The notes beneath the pieces were generated by a model. The model searched no databases. It had not been told where the DNA came from and saw only the letters and a program-made list of their open reading frames with translations. The translations under genes and the position numbers were made by a program. From Spirochaetia bacterium (GTDB lineage Bacteria > Spirochaetota > Spirochaetia > Treponematales > Breznakiellaceae): a stretch of 34,790 bases of DNA. Within the stretch, counting starts at the first letter, position 1. Each line of letters opens with the position of its first letter. The stretch lies in NCBI GenBank assembly GCA_026002025.1, contig BOAU01000013.1:1-34790 (forward strand). Direction: 5' to 3'. Positions 7,539 through 14,974 of this stretch are shown piece after piece.

Positions 7539-8507
7539 ATGCATAAGGTTTTGGAAGATTTAGGGAAAATCGGTATTATTCCGGTTATAAAGATCGATGA
7601 TCCTGAAAAAGCGGTTCCCCTGGCAAAGGCCCTTGTCGCCGGGGGGATCCCCTGCGCGGAGGTGACCTTCCGGACCGCCCAGGGTGAAGAGGCTATCCGC
7701 CGCATGGCAGCGGAGGTTCCCGGCATATTGGTCGGCGCCGGAACGGTGCTCACCACGGATCAGGTGGACCGGGCGATCAGGGCGGGGGCAAAGTACATTG
7801 TCAGCCCGGGCCTCAATCCCAAGGTAGTTGCCTATTGTATTGAAAAGGGCATCCCCATTACCCCCGGCTGTTCCAACCCTTCGGACATCGAAGCGGCCCT
7901 GGAACTGGGGCTTGATGTGGTAAAGTTTTTCCCCGCGGAGCAGGCCGGGGGCCTGGATTACATCAAGGCTGTTTCCGCCCCCTATCCGAGCCTCAAGTTC
8001 ATCCCCACCGGGGGGATCAACGCCGCCAATATCAACAAGTATATCGCCTACAACAAGATCCTTGCCTGCGGTGGTTCATGGATGGTGGGCGCGGATCTGA
8101 TCAACGCCGGGGACTTCGCCAAAATCACCGCCCTTGCCCGTGAAGCGGTCTTTAACATCTTCGGCTTTTCCGTGGTTCACTTCGGGATCAATGCCAAATC
8201 CCATGATGCTGCCGCAAAGGCCGCTGTTCTGTTCAACAGCCTTTTCGGCTTCCCCCTCAAGGACGGGAACTCCTCGGTCTTTGCCGGGGATTACATCGAA
8301 ATCATGAAGCTCCCCACCGCTTCCGGCACAAACGGCCATATCGCGATTGGGACCAATTCCATTGAACGCGCTCAAGTCTACCTTGAGGGGCTCGGGATTG
8401 CCTTTGATCCTTCGTCGGTCAAAACCGGCCCCGATGGGCAGAAGATCGTTATTTTTGCCAGGGATGAGATACTGGGATTTGCCTGGCACCTTATACAAAA
8501 GAAATAG
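7539..8507 (+). CDS. eda: KDPG aldolase with C-terminal VOC-like domain
   Basis: Residues 1-205 are a class I 2-keto-3-deoxy-6-phosphogluconate aldolase. The family's catalytic residues are visible: Glu41 in AEVTFRT, Thr69 in GAGTVLT and the Schiff-base Lys129 in VVKFFPAE. It cleaves KDPG to pyruvate and glyceraldehyde 3-phosphate. Residues about 207-322 are an extra domain (FSVVHFGINAKS..., FAGDYIEIMKLP, GHIAIGTNSIERA, ILGFAWHLIQKK) that resembles a glyoxalase/VOC fold; canonical Eda is only about 210 residues. The role of the extra domain is not known to me. The next gene, KDG kinase, begins 9 bp later, so the two form an operon making and cleaving KDPG. Confidence 0.92.
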   Translation: MHKVLEDLGKIGIIPVIKIDDPEKAVPLAKALVAGGIPCAEVTFRTAQGEEAIRRMAAEVPGILVGAGTVLTTDQVDRAIRAGAKYIVSPGLNPKVVAYCIEKGIPITPGCSNPSDIEAALELGLDVVKFFPAEQAGGLDYIKAVSAPYPSLKFIPTGGINAANINKYIAYNKILACGGSWMVGADLINAGDFAKITALAREAVFNIFGFSVVHFGINAKSHDAAAKAAVLFNSLFGFPLKDGNSSVFAGDYIEIMKLPTASGTNGHIAIGTNSIERAQVYLEGLGIAFDPSSVKTGPDGQKIVIFARDEILGFAWHLIQKK

Positions 8508-8516
8508 GAGTTGATC

Positions 8517-9539
8517 ATGTCCAAGGTAATTACTTTTGGTGAAATTATGCTTCGTCTTGCCCCCGAGGGGTATTACCGCTTTGTGCAGGCTTCGAGCTTT
8601 GGGGCAACTTACGGCGGGGGGGAGGCCAATGTGGCGGTTTCCCTGGCCAACTTCGGCGTAGACGCCGCCTTTGTTACCAAGCTGCCGGCCCACGATATCG
8701 GGCAGGCGGCGGTGAATAACCTGCGGCAGTTCGGGGTGGACACTTCCCGTATCGTCCGCGGGGGCAGCCGGGTGGGGATCTACTTTCTGGAGAAGGGCGC
8801 TTCCCAGCGGGCATCCAAGGTGATCTATGACCGCTCGGGTTCTTCCATCGCTACGGCAACCGAGGCGGACTTTGACTGGGATGCCATTTTTCAGGGGGTC
8901 TCCTGGTTCCACATTACGGGGATCACCCCTGCCCTTGGGGATAATGTGGCGGCCATCAGCATTGCGGCCTGCAAAGCGGCAAAGGCCAAGAACATCACTG
9001 TCTCCTGCGATCTCAATTACCGCAAGAACCTCTGGTCCCGTGAAAAGGCCGGGCAGGTGATGGGTGAACTGGTCAAATACGTGGATGTCTGCATCGCCAA
9101 TGAAGAGGATGCCTCGGATGTTTTCGGTATCAAGGCGGGTAACACGGATATCAATACCGGCAAGATCAGCCACGAGGGCTATATTGAGGTGGCAAAAACT
9201 TTGACCGGCCGCTTCGGCTTTAAGCAATGCGCCATTACCCTGCGGGAATCCATTTCCGCCAACGACAACAACTGGGCGGCCATGCTCTACGATAACGGAC
9301 AGGCCTATTTTTCCAAGAAGTACGCGGTTCACATCGTGGATCGCGTCGGCGGCGGAGACAGTTTTGGGGCGGGGCTCATCTATTCCCAGCTCAACAAATT
9401 CGGCCCCCAGGAAAGTATTGAGTTTGCCGCGGCGGCCAGCTGCCTTAAGCACAGCATCGAAGGGGACTTCAACCAGGTTTCCGCGGATGAGGTAAAGAAA
9501 CTCGCCGGGGGGGATGCTTCGGGACGGGTGCAACGGTAG
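8517..9539 (+). CDS. kdgK: 2-keto-3-deoxygluconate kinase, PfkB family
   Basis: A cytoplasmic ribokinase/PfkB-family kinase phosphorylating KDG with ATP to give KDPG, the substrate of the upstream aldolase. The family's N-terminal signature is GGGEANVAVSLANFG, and the C-terminal signature with the catalytic base is DRVGGGDSFGAGL. I chose the ATG at 8517 because AGGAG (8506-8510, overlapping the eda stop) sits 6 nt upstream; a TTG at 8511 would add two residues. The product is about 340 residues, the usual size. The pair points to use of uronates or other KDG-yielding sugars. A strong terminator follows immediately. Confidence 0.93.
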   Translation: MSKVITFGEIMLRLAPEGYYRFVQASSFGATYGGGEANVAVSLANFGVDAAFVTKLPAHDIGQAAVNNLRQFGVDTSRIVRGGSRVGIYFLEKGASQRASKVIYDRSGSSIATATEADFDWDAIFQGVSWFHITGITPALGDNVAAISIAACKAAKAKNITVSCDLNYRKNLWSREKAGQVMGELVKYVDVCIANEEDASDVFGIKAGNTDINTGKISHEGYIEVAKTLTGRFGFKQCAITLRESISANDNNWAAMLYDNGQAYFSKKYAVHIVDRVGGGDSFGAGLIYSQLNKFGPQESIEFAAAASCLKHSIEGDFNQVSADEVKKLAGGDASGRVQR

Positions 9540-9544
9540 ATACG

Positions 9545-9590
9545 AATCCCGCGGGGTTGATGAATGAGATCAAACCTGCGGGATTTTTTT
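9545..9590. terminator. Rho-independent terminator after kdgK
   Basis: AATCCCGC (9545-9552) pairs with GCGGGATT (9578-9585), with further pairing inside (GGTTGAT / ATCAAAC), and TTTTTTT follows. It overlaps the 3' end of the convergent methyltransferase gene, whose stop is at 9570. It may serve both directions, since the complementary A-run precedes the stem on the other strand. Confidence 0.8.
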
Positions 9591-10508
9591 ATTTCCCCTG
9601 ATCAGCATCACATCCCCAAAGCCGAATTTTTTTGCCGTCCTATCCGCAATGCGCTTCACCGGTAGCGGGGCGGTTCCCGCCGCAAGCCCACCCCAGGTAC
9701 ATATACGCTCTATGGTAAAACCATTTTTCATAAGAAGAGCGGAGAGAGTCCTTACCGAAAAAAGGTAAAGGTGATCAAAAATCGCGGAACGCCAGCGGCT
9801 TTTGAAAAGTTTTGCCTGGAAGCCTGAAATGTTCGGAGTGGTTACGATAAAATATCCCCCCGGAGCCAGGATACGGTAAACCTCTTCGACAAACGCCGCA
9901 GGATTGTTGAGGTGTTCAATAAGATGGGACGCGAGAACCAGATCAAAGCTTGAGTCGGGAAAATGGTTTTCCTCCAGGGGAAGGCTCCGCACATCAAGGT
10001 TCCGTTCCCGGCGGGCATAGCAGGCGGAGGGGGAAATCTCCACCCCGGTGCAGGCCCAGCCCCGGTTCCTCAAATTTACCAGGAGCGCCCCGGTGGCGCA
10101 GCCGATGTCCAGAACCTTGGGTTGCATAGGCTGCCCGGACTGTCCGCCCGGCGTATACTGTCCCGGCAGCGCTTCCCTACCGGCCTGCGCTGCCCGCTTT
10201 TTTAAGGCCCCTTCAATCTCATCAAACCCCGCATCCGCCAGGGCCAGTTCCTGGAGGCGGAGAAAACCCGCTTCATTTGCCAGCTCATAGGAAAGATAAT
10301 CGTTCCCGTGGCCGTCCTGATAGCGGTTCGTTATTGCCTCCGGCAGGGGCTGGGGGTTCATCTGGACCAGGCCGCAGCGGTGGCAGCGGACAAAGGCAAA
10401 GCCTTCGCAGTTTAGATGGGGCGTAAAGTGTTTACCGCCGCAGAGGGCGCAGGGAATGGGACGGCGGCGCTCCTCGGCAACCGGGGTGGACCAGGTTTTT
10501 ATCGTCAT
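9570..10508 (-). CDS. Zinc-ribbon class I SAM methyltransferase
   Basis: The N-terminus has a four-Cys zinc ribbon (Cys20, Cys23, Cys42, Cys45, counting from the ATG at 10508), followed by the ribbon-adjacent NPQP. The methyltransferase core shows motif I VLDIGCATGALL, acidic motif II in GVEIS, motif IV FDLVLASHLIEHL and the post-motif LAPGGYFIVTTPN. This architecture is common in methyltransferases acting on cell-surface sugars or lipids, but the substrate is not readable here. The start at 10508 overlaps the preceding gene's stop by ATGA; a longer frame to 10598 lies inside that gene and is unlikely. It is the last gene of a three-gene operon. Confidence 0.85.
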   Translation of the reverse strand: MTIKTWSTPVAEERRRPIPCALCGGKHFTPHLNCEGFAFVRCHRCGLVQMNPQPLPEAITNRYQDGHGNDYLSYELANEAGFLRLQELALADAGFDEIEGALKKRAAQAGREALPGQYTPGGQSGQPMQPKVLDIGCATGALLVNLRNRGWACTGVEISPSACYARRERNLDVRSLPLEENHFPDSSFDLVLASHLIEHLNNPAAFVEEVYRILAPGGYFIVTTPNISGFQAKLFKSRWRSAIFDHLYLFSVRTLSALLMKNGFTIERICTWGGLAAGTAPLPVKRIADRTAKKFGFGDVMLIRGNKKIPQV

Positions 10509-11401
10509 TCGACCAGGAGCCGCGAAATGGCGCTCCGTTCGTTTCCGGTGATGTCCTGGGCAATTACTTCCAGGGTGGCCTGCCCGCGGGTAAACCATAC
10601 TTCACCAACCTCAAAGGCGTTTAGGGGGGCATAAACCTGCCTGACCGGCGTCAAACCGTTGCGGTATGCCATGAGCACCCCGTCACGGGCGGAATAGGTT
10701 TCAAAATTCAGGGAGCCGATTTCGGCGCCGTTGACGGAACAGACGATCCGGTGGGGGGCCAGGGCGGGCTCTCCCGGCTGAAGGCGGGTGTCTGCGGCGG
10801 CCACAAGAATACTGTAGCGGCCCTGGCTGATACTCCGCACTTGCGCAGGATTGATAAATTTGCCGTCCCCGGATTTCAACTGAATGGACAGGATCTGGGG
10901 CGGGCGGGTATCCGGGAAGGGGGTGATGATCATCGACGGATTCACCCAGCGCCGTTCCCGGCGGTCAAAAAGGAAAAAGGAGAAGCCCCGCCGGCTCCAC
11001 CACCCTGAGGCGCCGGCCGCGGCAATGGGTTCATTCCGGCTGAGCCTAATCGGAGGCGAGCGCTTTAGGTCTTCCGAATCACTATCATCAAAGCGGCTGT
11101 AAATACTGATGATCCCGTCCCCGTGGTCCAGGGCAATCCAAGCCCCTAAAGGGGAGGGGAGCGCGGAAGCGGCGTCCTCACTCCGGCGGAAAAAGAGCAA
11201 TTCCCCTGTTTCGGCGGCGGTGACCGCGCCCTCCGCCGCAAAGACGGCGCCAAGTACCGGCCGTCCCCCGTTGTTCAGGCCGAAATTTTGGACCATAACG
11301 CCGTCCGCAGATGGCCAGTCCATGGCGTGGAGGGGAATCGGCAGATAAGCGCAAAGGGACTTTAGTCCCAGAACACAAAGGACATAAATAATTTTCCGCA
11401 T
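10505..11401 (-). CDS. Exported degenerate M23 (LytM-like) domain protein
   Basis: A 298-residue protein with a signal peptide ending near LHAMDWP. Residues about 30-165 follow the order of an M23/LytM domain: FGLNNGGRPVLGAVFAAEGAVTAAETG, then WIALDHGDGIISIYSRF, then EPIAAAGASGWW and FSFFLFD. The usual zinc ligands (the first HxxxD pair and the later HxH) are missing; only the central DHGDG remains. It therefore looks catalytically dead, as in M23 proteins that regulate hydrolases or act as scaffolds. The rest is a beta-rich periplasmic domain. It sits between the propeller-like membrane protein (12-bp gap) and the methyltransferase (4-bp overlap). Confidence 0.7.
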   Translation of the reverse strand: MRKIIYVLCVLGLKSLCAYLPIPLHAMDWPSADGVMVQNFGLNNGGRPVLGAVFAAEGAVTAAETGELLFFRRSEDAASALPSPLGAWIALDHGDGIISIYSRFDDSDSEDLKRSPPIRLSRNEPIAAAGASGWWSRRGFSFFLFDRRERRWVNPSMIITPFPDTRPPQILSIQLKSGDGKFINPAQVRSISQGRYSILVAAADTRLQPGEPALAPHRIVCSVNGAEIGSLNFETYSARDGVLMAYRNGLTPVRQVYAPLNAFEVGEVWFTRGQATLEVIAQDITGNERSAISRLLVE

Positions 11402-11413
11402 CTGCCGGTCTCC

Positions 11414-12499
11414 TTACTTTCTGCCCAGTTCAAAGGATGCCAGGGTGGAGCCGCCCCCCAGGTAAAGACGGGAACCCCGGCGTCCAAGAAAGGCGTTGCC
11501 GCTCCTGAAGGGGGCTTCCATAATGATTGTTCCCGGCAGGCTTATGGCAACCAGTTGTTTCTGCGTATCAAATTGAGAGAGGATAACAAAAAGGAGCCCG
11601 TCGCTCCCCACCTCGTCAAGGGCGGTAATCTCCCCTTCAAGGGGAATTTTCCGGCCAATACGGTTGTTTATGTCGTAGATACTTAAGGCCCCCTGCCGCT
11701 CAAAGGCGATTCGCTTATCATCATCGATAAAAGAAATATGAACCGCCCGCCTGAAACCGTCTTCCAGGAATTCATGGTAGCTCACCTTGTATTCCCCTGA
11801 ATCCGGAAGGCCAAATCGTTCCAGCAGGAGAAAGCGCTGATCGTCGATGCCGGAGATAATTCCCAGCCGTTCCCCATCGCGGGAAATGGAACAGCCCAGG
11901 ATCACCGCCAGCCGGGAACCGCCGGGCACAAAAGAAAAGACCCGTTTGCCCGAACTGTCCAGAACCTCCACAACGCCGTCAAGGGAGCCGGTCAAAACGA
12001 GCCCCGCCGCAGCGTCAATGCAGGTAATGGGCGCGGCAAAATCGTAGGTCCAGAGCAGGTTCCCCTCGTCATCAAGAGATGAAAGGCTGTTCTGCTCATC
12101 GGAAATAAGGAAGGTCCGGTTGTCCAGAAACAGGGGATAGCCCCGCATATTTTCTATCCGCAGAAGCTCCGCCCCCTGGGGGTCCCGGATTTCTATGGAT
12201 TCAGGCTTTGCGGCATATTCGGCCCAGCGGGTATCGGAAATGGAGAGATTCTCCTGTTGCTTCCGGTTAAGGGAAAAATTGCCCGCCGCATCCACATACC
12301 CAAAATAAGAGCCCAGGTGAAAGGGAATATACCCTTCCTCAGAAGAAGCTGAGGCCGTGTTATACCCCGACTCCAGGGAACTCAACCACCGGGGGATCAG
12401 TATCCGTTCTTCGGGGATGGGCTGGGCTGCAACAAAAACATAGATCACAAAGAGCGCCAGGCCGGCAATCAACCAATATTTTCTCTTTTCCTGCGCCAC
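11414..12499 (-). CDS. Membrane-anchored beta-propeller-like protein
   Basis: One transmembrane segment near the N-terminus (YWLIAGLALFVIYVFVAA) is followed by a periplasmic region of repeated beta units with PQQ/WD-like phrasing: LSSLDDEGNLLWTYDFAAPITCIDAA, LTGSLDGVVEVLDSSGKRVFSF, LGCSISRDGERLGIISG. That suggests a six- to eight-bladed propeller used for protein contacts. I chose the GTG at 12499 (AAGGGG just upstream); the frame stays open to 12538, but that stretch contains the TATAAT shared with cdd. It starts an operon with the M23-like and methyltransferase genes. No specific function is recognised. Confidence 0.7.
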   Translation of the reverse strand: MAQEKRKYWLIAGLALFVIYVFVAAQPIPEERILIPRWLSSLESGYNTASASSEEGYIPFHLGSYFGYVDAAGNFSLNRKQQENLSISDTRWAEYAAKPESIEIRDPQGAELLRIENMRGYPLFLDNRTFLISDEQNSLSSLDDEGNLLWTYDFAAPITCIDAAAGLVLTGSLDGVVEVLDSSGKRVFSFVPGGSRLAVILGCSISRDGERLGIISGIDDQRFLLLERFGLPDSGEYKVSYHEFLEDGFRRAVHISFIDDDKRIAFERQGALSIYDINNRIGRKIPLEGEITALDEVGSDGLLFVILSQFDTQKQLVAISLPGTIIMEAPFRSGNAFLGRRGSRLYLGGGSTLASFELGRK

Positions 12500-12515
12500 T
12501 GAAGCCCCTTTTTTT

Positions 12516-12523
12516 ATTATAAT
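12516..12523. promoter_or_regulatory. Shared bidirectional -10 palindrome
   Basis: ATTATAAT is its own reverse complement, so it gives a TATAAT box on both strands between the divergent membrane-protein gene and cdd. No good -35 box was identified on either side. On the minus strand it would leave a leader of only about 10 nt before the GTG at 12499. Confidence 0.45.
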
Positions 12524-12558
12524 AGGAGAATATACCACGAAGTTTCAAGGGGAAGATA

Positions 12559-12969
12559 ATGACCGATACCCAAATGGATGCACTTTTTGAGGAAGCCCAA
12601 AGGGCCGCTGCTTTTGCTTACGCGCCCTATTCCCATTTCCGTGTGGGAGCGGCCCTGCTTGCGGAAGACGGAACCGTCTTTTCCGGCTGCAACGTGGAAA
12701 ACCGCTCCTTCGGCCTCACCCTCTGCGCCGAACGGAACGCCCTTGTCCAGGCCGTGGCCCATGGCAAGCGCTCCTTCACCGCCCTTGCCATTTCCACACC
12801 TGATTCCGCTGAGCCCGTAGGCCCCTGCGGCGCCTGCCGCCAGGTCCTCAGCGAGTTCATGCGCCCCGATGCGCCGGTCCGTTTCGCCGGTTCGGGGCCG
12901 GACCATATAGACACCACCATGGGGGAATTGTTGCCATATGATTCTTTGCATGAGTTGGCAAAGGATTGA
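12559..12969 (+). CDS. cdd: Cytidine deaminase
   Basis: A 136-residue, tetrameric-type cytidine deaminase that converts cytidine and deoxycytidine to uridine forms in pyrimidine salvage. The zinc site is complete: Cys56 and catalytic Glu58 in LCAERNA, with Cys90 and Cys93 in GPCGACRQVL. FSGCNVENRSFG supplies the substrate-binding Asn and Glu. Length matches the short (about 130-residue) family. AAGGGGAAG lies 3-4 nt before the ATG. It is divergent from the minus-strand membrane-protein operon and seems to be a single-gene unit. Confidence 0.95.
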   Translation: MTDTQMDALFEEAQRAAAFAYAPYSHFRVGAALLAEDGTVFSGCNVENRSFGLTLCAERNALVQAVAHGKRSFTALAISTPDSAEPVGPCGACRQVLSEFMRPDAPVRFAGSGPDHIDTTMGELLPYDSLHELAKD

Positions 12970-13007
12970 GGGGACTAGGCCATAATAACGGTTCCCGGGA
13001 AAATGCC

Positions 13008-14147
13008 TTACCTGCTTTGCATGGTTGTCAACACTTCGTGAAAATTCTCTCTGTTAATGAATTTTACCGCAGGATTGTATTTTTCGACGAATGTCTTTGG
13101 AAAACGGGCTTTCACGTTTGGATTCCATTTGATTTCATATGCGGTAATATTTTCCCCGGATGTGGTGACAAAATCTACTTCTTGCTGCTGTGTGGTACGC
13201 CAAAAGTAACCGAATGAACCAACGGCCTTGGGCATCAGGCGTTTTGCCAGTTCTGCGATGATAAAATTTTCGAATAGATGTCCAATATCTTGCCTGACTC
13301 CAACCGGTTCAAATGCACCGATCACTGCGTTGCGAATGCCGACATCATAGAAATAATATTTTTCCGATGATTTTATCTCGTTGCGCAGGTTTGTGCTGAA
13401 ACTGCCAAGGCGGAAAATGGTAAATGTCTGCTCCAGCAGCCTGATATATCGTTCGATCGTTTTGTTGTCGGCACTACAAAGATTAGATAACTCGTTAATG
13501 CTGACTTGCGAGCCAATCTGCATAGCCAAAGCCTTTACCAACTTTTCAAAGACAAGCGGTTTTTTTATGTTTTCCCATTTAAATATATCCTTGTAGAGAT
13601 TATCATTTGCAAGGGCACTCAATATTTCCCGCTCATCCCCCGGATTCAGAACCACATCCGGGTAGTAACCATAGAGCAGTCTGTTTTCCAGATTCATTTG
13701 CTCCTCCATGAGATTCGTATGAGCTGCCATTTCGGCAAAAGACAGGGGAAACATTTTATATGTCCATTTTCGCCCAGTCATCGGCTCGTTTATCTCATTT
13801 GCCAGGTCAAATGAACTGGAGCCTGTAGCAATGATCTGAAATTTTGATTTGAGATTGTCATGGATAATTTTAAGTTTTAAGCCAATATTATGAATCCGTT
13901 GAGCCTCATCGATAACTAAAATTTTGTTTTGCCCGATGACAGAATTGAATTTTTGCGCCGTGACTTCTTCAAAAAGTGTGATTGTTGCAGCATCGTCACC
14001 GCTGAGCCACATCACATCCCTTCGTGTATCAAGCAAATCGTGCAGCAATGTAGTTTTCCCTACCTGCCGCGCCCCAAAAATCACGATGGCCTTTTCAGAA
14101 AGAAGTTTTTCTTCAATATCGGCTTTTATACTGCGCTGTATATTCAT
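13008..14147 (-). CDS. AAA ATPase with DUF4143 domain
   Basis: A 379-residue ATPase of the type with an N-terminal AAA_14 domain and a C-terminal DUF4143 domain. Walker A is GARQVGKTTLL (residues 25-35), Walker B is ILVIDEAQRI and sensor-like ATGSSSFDL follows. The C-terminal part has the nuclease-like signature FEWR-type ending: YFWRTTQQQEVDFVT...YEIKWNP. Biological role is unclear for the family; it is typical accessory, frequently exchanged DNA. The gene is AT-rich compared with its neighbours, which fits acquisition. A TATAAT box ends only 6 nt before the ATG, so the mRNA is probably leaderless. Confidence 0.9.
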   Translation of the reverse strand: MNIQRSIKADIEEKLLSEKAIVIFGARQVGKTTLLHDLLDTRRDVMWLSGDDAATITLFEEVTAQKFNSVIGQNKILVIDEAQRIHNIGLKLKIIHDNLKSKFQIIATGSSSFDLANEINEPMTGRKWTYKMFPLSFAEMAAHTNLMEEQMNLENRLLYGYYPDVVLNPGDEREILSALANDNLYKDIFKWENIKKPLVFEKLVKALAMQIGSQVSINELSNLCSADNKTIERYIRLLEQTFTIFRLGSFSTNLRNEIKSSEKYYFYDVGIRNAVIGAFEPVGVRQDIGHLFENFIIAELAKRLMPKAVGSFGYFWRTTQQQEVDFVTTSGENITAYEIKWNPNVKARFPKTFVEKYNPAVKFINRENFHEVLTTMQSR

Positions 14148-14153
14148 TAAGAC

Positions 14154-14182
14154 ATTATATCAGAATTTTGTTTTTTGTGCAA
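14154..14182 (-). promoter_or_regulatory. Near-consensus promoter placing +1 on the ATPase start codon
   Basis: On the minus strand, TTGCAC (14182-14177), a 17-bp spacer and TATAAT (14159-14154) precede the ATG at 14147 by six bases. Transcription from this promoter would start at or next to the A of the ATG, with no room for a ribosome binding site. Confidence 0.65.
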
Positions 14183-14183
14183 C

Positions 14184-14215
14184 AACTCCAAAAATATTAT
14201 AATATTTTTGGAGTT
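14184..14215. promoter_or_regulatory. Perfect 32-bp palindrome between divergent genes
   Basis: AACTCCAAAAATATT, a central AT, and AATATTTTTGGAGTT form an uninterrupted palindrome. It abuts the -35 box of the minus-strand ATPase promoter and lies upstream of the plus-strand regulator promoter. A dimeric repressor could bind here and control both genes. A cruciform or hairpin role is also possible. Confidence 0.7.
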
Positions 14216-14248
14216 ACATCTAATAATACTAGTGGGCTCTGCGCTTAT

Positions 14249-14277
14249 TTGACATATACCGCCATATCGTGCATAAT
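14249..14277 (+). promoter_or_regulatory. Promoter of the HTH-EIIA gene, probably leaderless
   Basis: TTGACA (14249-14254), a 17-bp spacer and CATAAT (14272-14277) sit seven bases before the ATG at 14285. No Shine-Dalgarno sequence lies before either candidate ATG (14279 or 14285), again consistent with a leaderless mRNA. Confidence 0.65.
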
Positions 14278-14284
14278 AATGCAA

Positions 14285-14962
14285 ATGATAGAAGACGATA
14301 TTCTGACCATTGAAGAGGTTGCCAAATATCTGCGGGTTTCCGAGCGGACCGTCTATGACTGGGCCCAAAAGGGGGAAATCCCCTCCGGGAAGATAGGTAC
14401 GGTCTGGCGCTTCAAGAAATCTGAAATTGAAAAATGGGTCAATGACCGGCTGACCGGCGCCCGTTTTAATCCCCAGCTTTCAACGGTGCAGATCGATACG
14501 GTGATTTCCCCGGACAGGATCTTGTTCCTTAACTATGTGGCCAAGCGGGATGTTCTTCTGGCCCTGGCGGAGAACCTTGCCGGCTCTCCCCAGGTAAAAA
14601 ACCGGCAGGAGCTTGTCAGCGAGGTCCTTAAACGGGAGGAACTCATGAGCACCGCCATTGGCCGGGGTATCGCCATCCCCCATGTAAGGCTTTCCTCGGT
14701 TACGGATCTCGTGGTCTCCGTGGGCATCAGCCGTACCGACATCCTTGATTTTCAGACCCTTGACGATGAGCCCGTGCGGCTGGTCTTTATGATCGCCGCG
14801 GCCTATAACCAGCACGCCTGCTATCTGCAAACCCTTTCTTTTTTCAGCGCCCGCCTTAAAAACCCCGTACTCCGCGCCGCCCTGCTGGAAGCAAAAACCG
14901 CAGAGGAAGTGTACGGCTTAATCAGTACTGAAATTCCCCCGGAGCTTCCCGCAGGAAAATGA
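14285..14962 (+). CDS. HTH-PTS EIIA (fructose/mannitol type) regulator
   Basis: A 225-residue, two-domain protein. Residues about 6-55 are an excisionase/MerR-type helix-turn-helix: ILTIEEVAKYLRVSERTVYDW followed by GKIGTVWRFKKSEIEKW. Residues about 70-220 are a PTS EIIA type-2 domain, with the expected phosphorylated histidine, His133, in GRGIAIPHVRL. There is no EIIB or EIIC, so it is probably a sensor that couples PTS phosphorylation to DNA binding rather than a transport component. The frame extends upstream to 14168, but that part contains the palindrome and promoter, so I start at 14285. It ends 12 bp from a convergent gene. Confidence 0.85.
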   Translation: MIEDDILTIEEVAKYLRVSERTVYDWAQKGEIPSGKIGTVWRFKKSEIEKWVNDRLTGARFNPQLSTVQIDTVISPDRILFLNYVAKRDVLLALAENLAGSPQVKNRQELVSEVLKREELMSTAIGRGIAIPHVRLSSVTDLVVSVGISRTDILDFQTLDDEPVRLVFMIAAAYNQHACYLQTLSFFSARLKNPVLRAALLEAKTAEEVYGLISTEIPPELPAGK

Positions 14963-14974
14963 GGGCCGACTCAA

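Noticed and set aside
8076..9533. A 485-codon minus-strand open frame opposite eda and kdgK
   Set aside because: It is antisense to two genes with complete catalytic motifs, in GC-rich DNA where the opposite strand rarely has stops; its product shows no recognisable domain.
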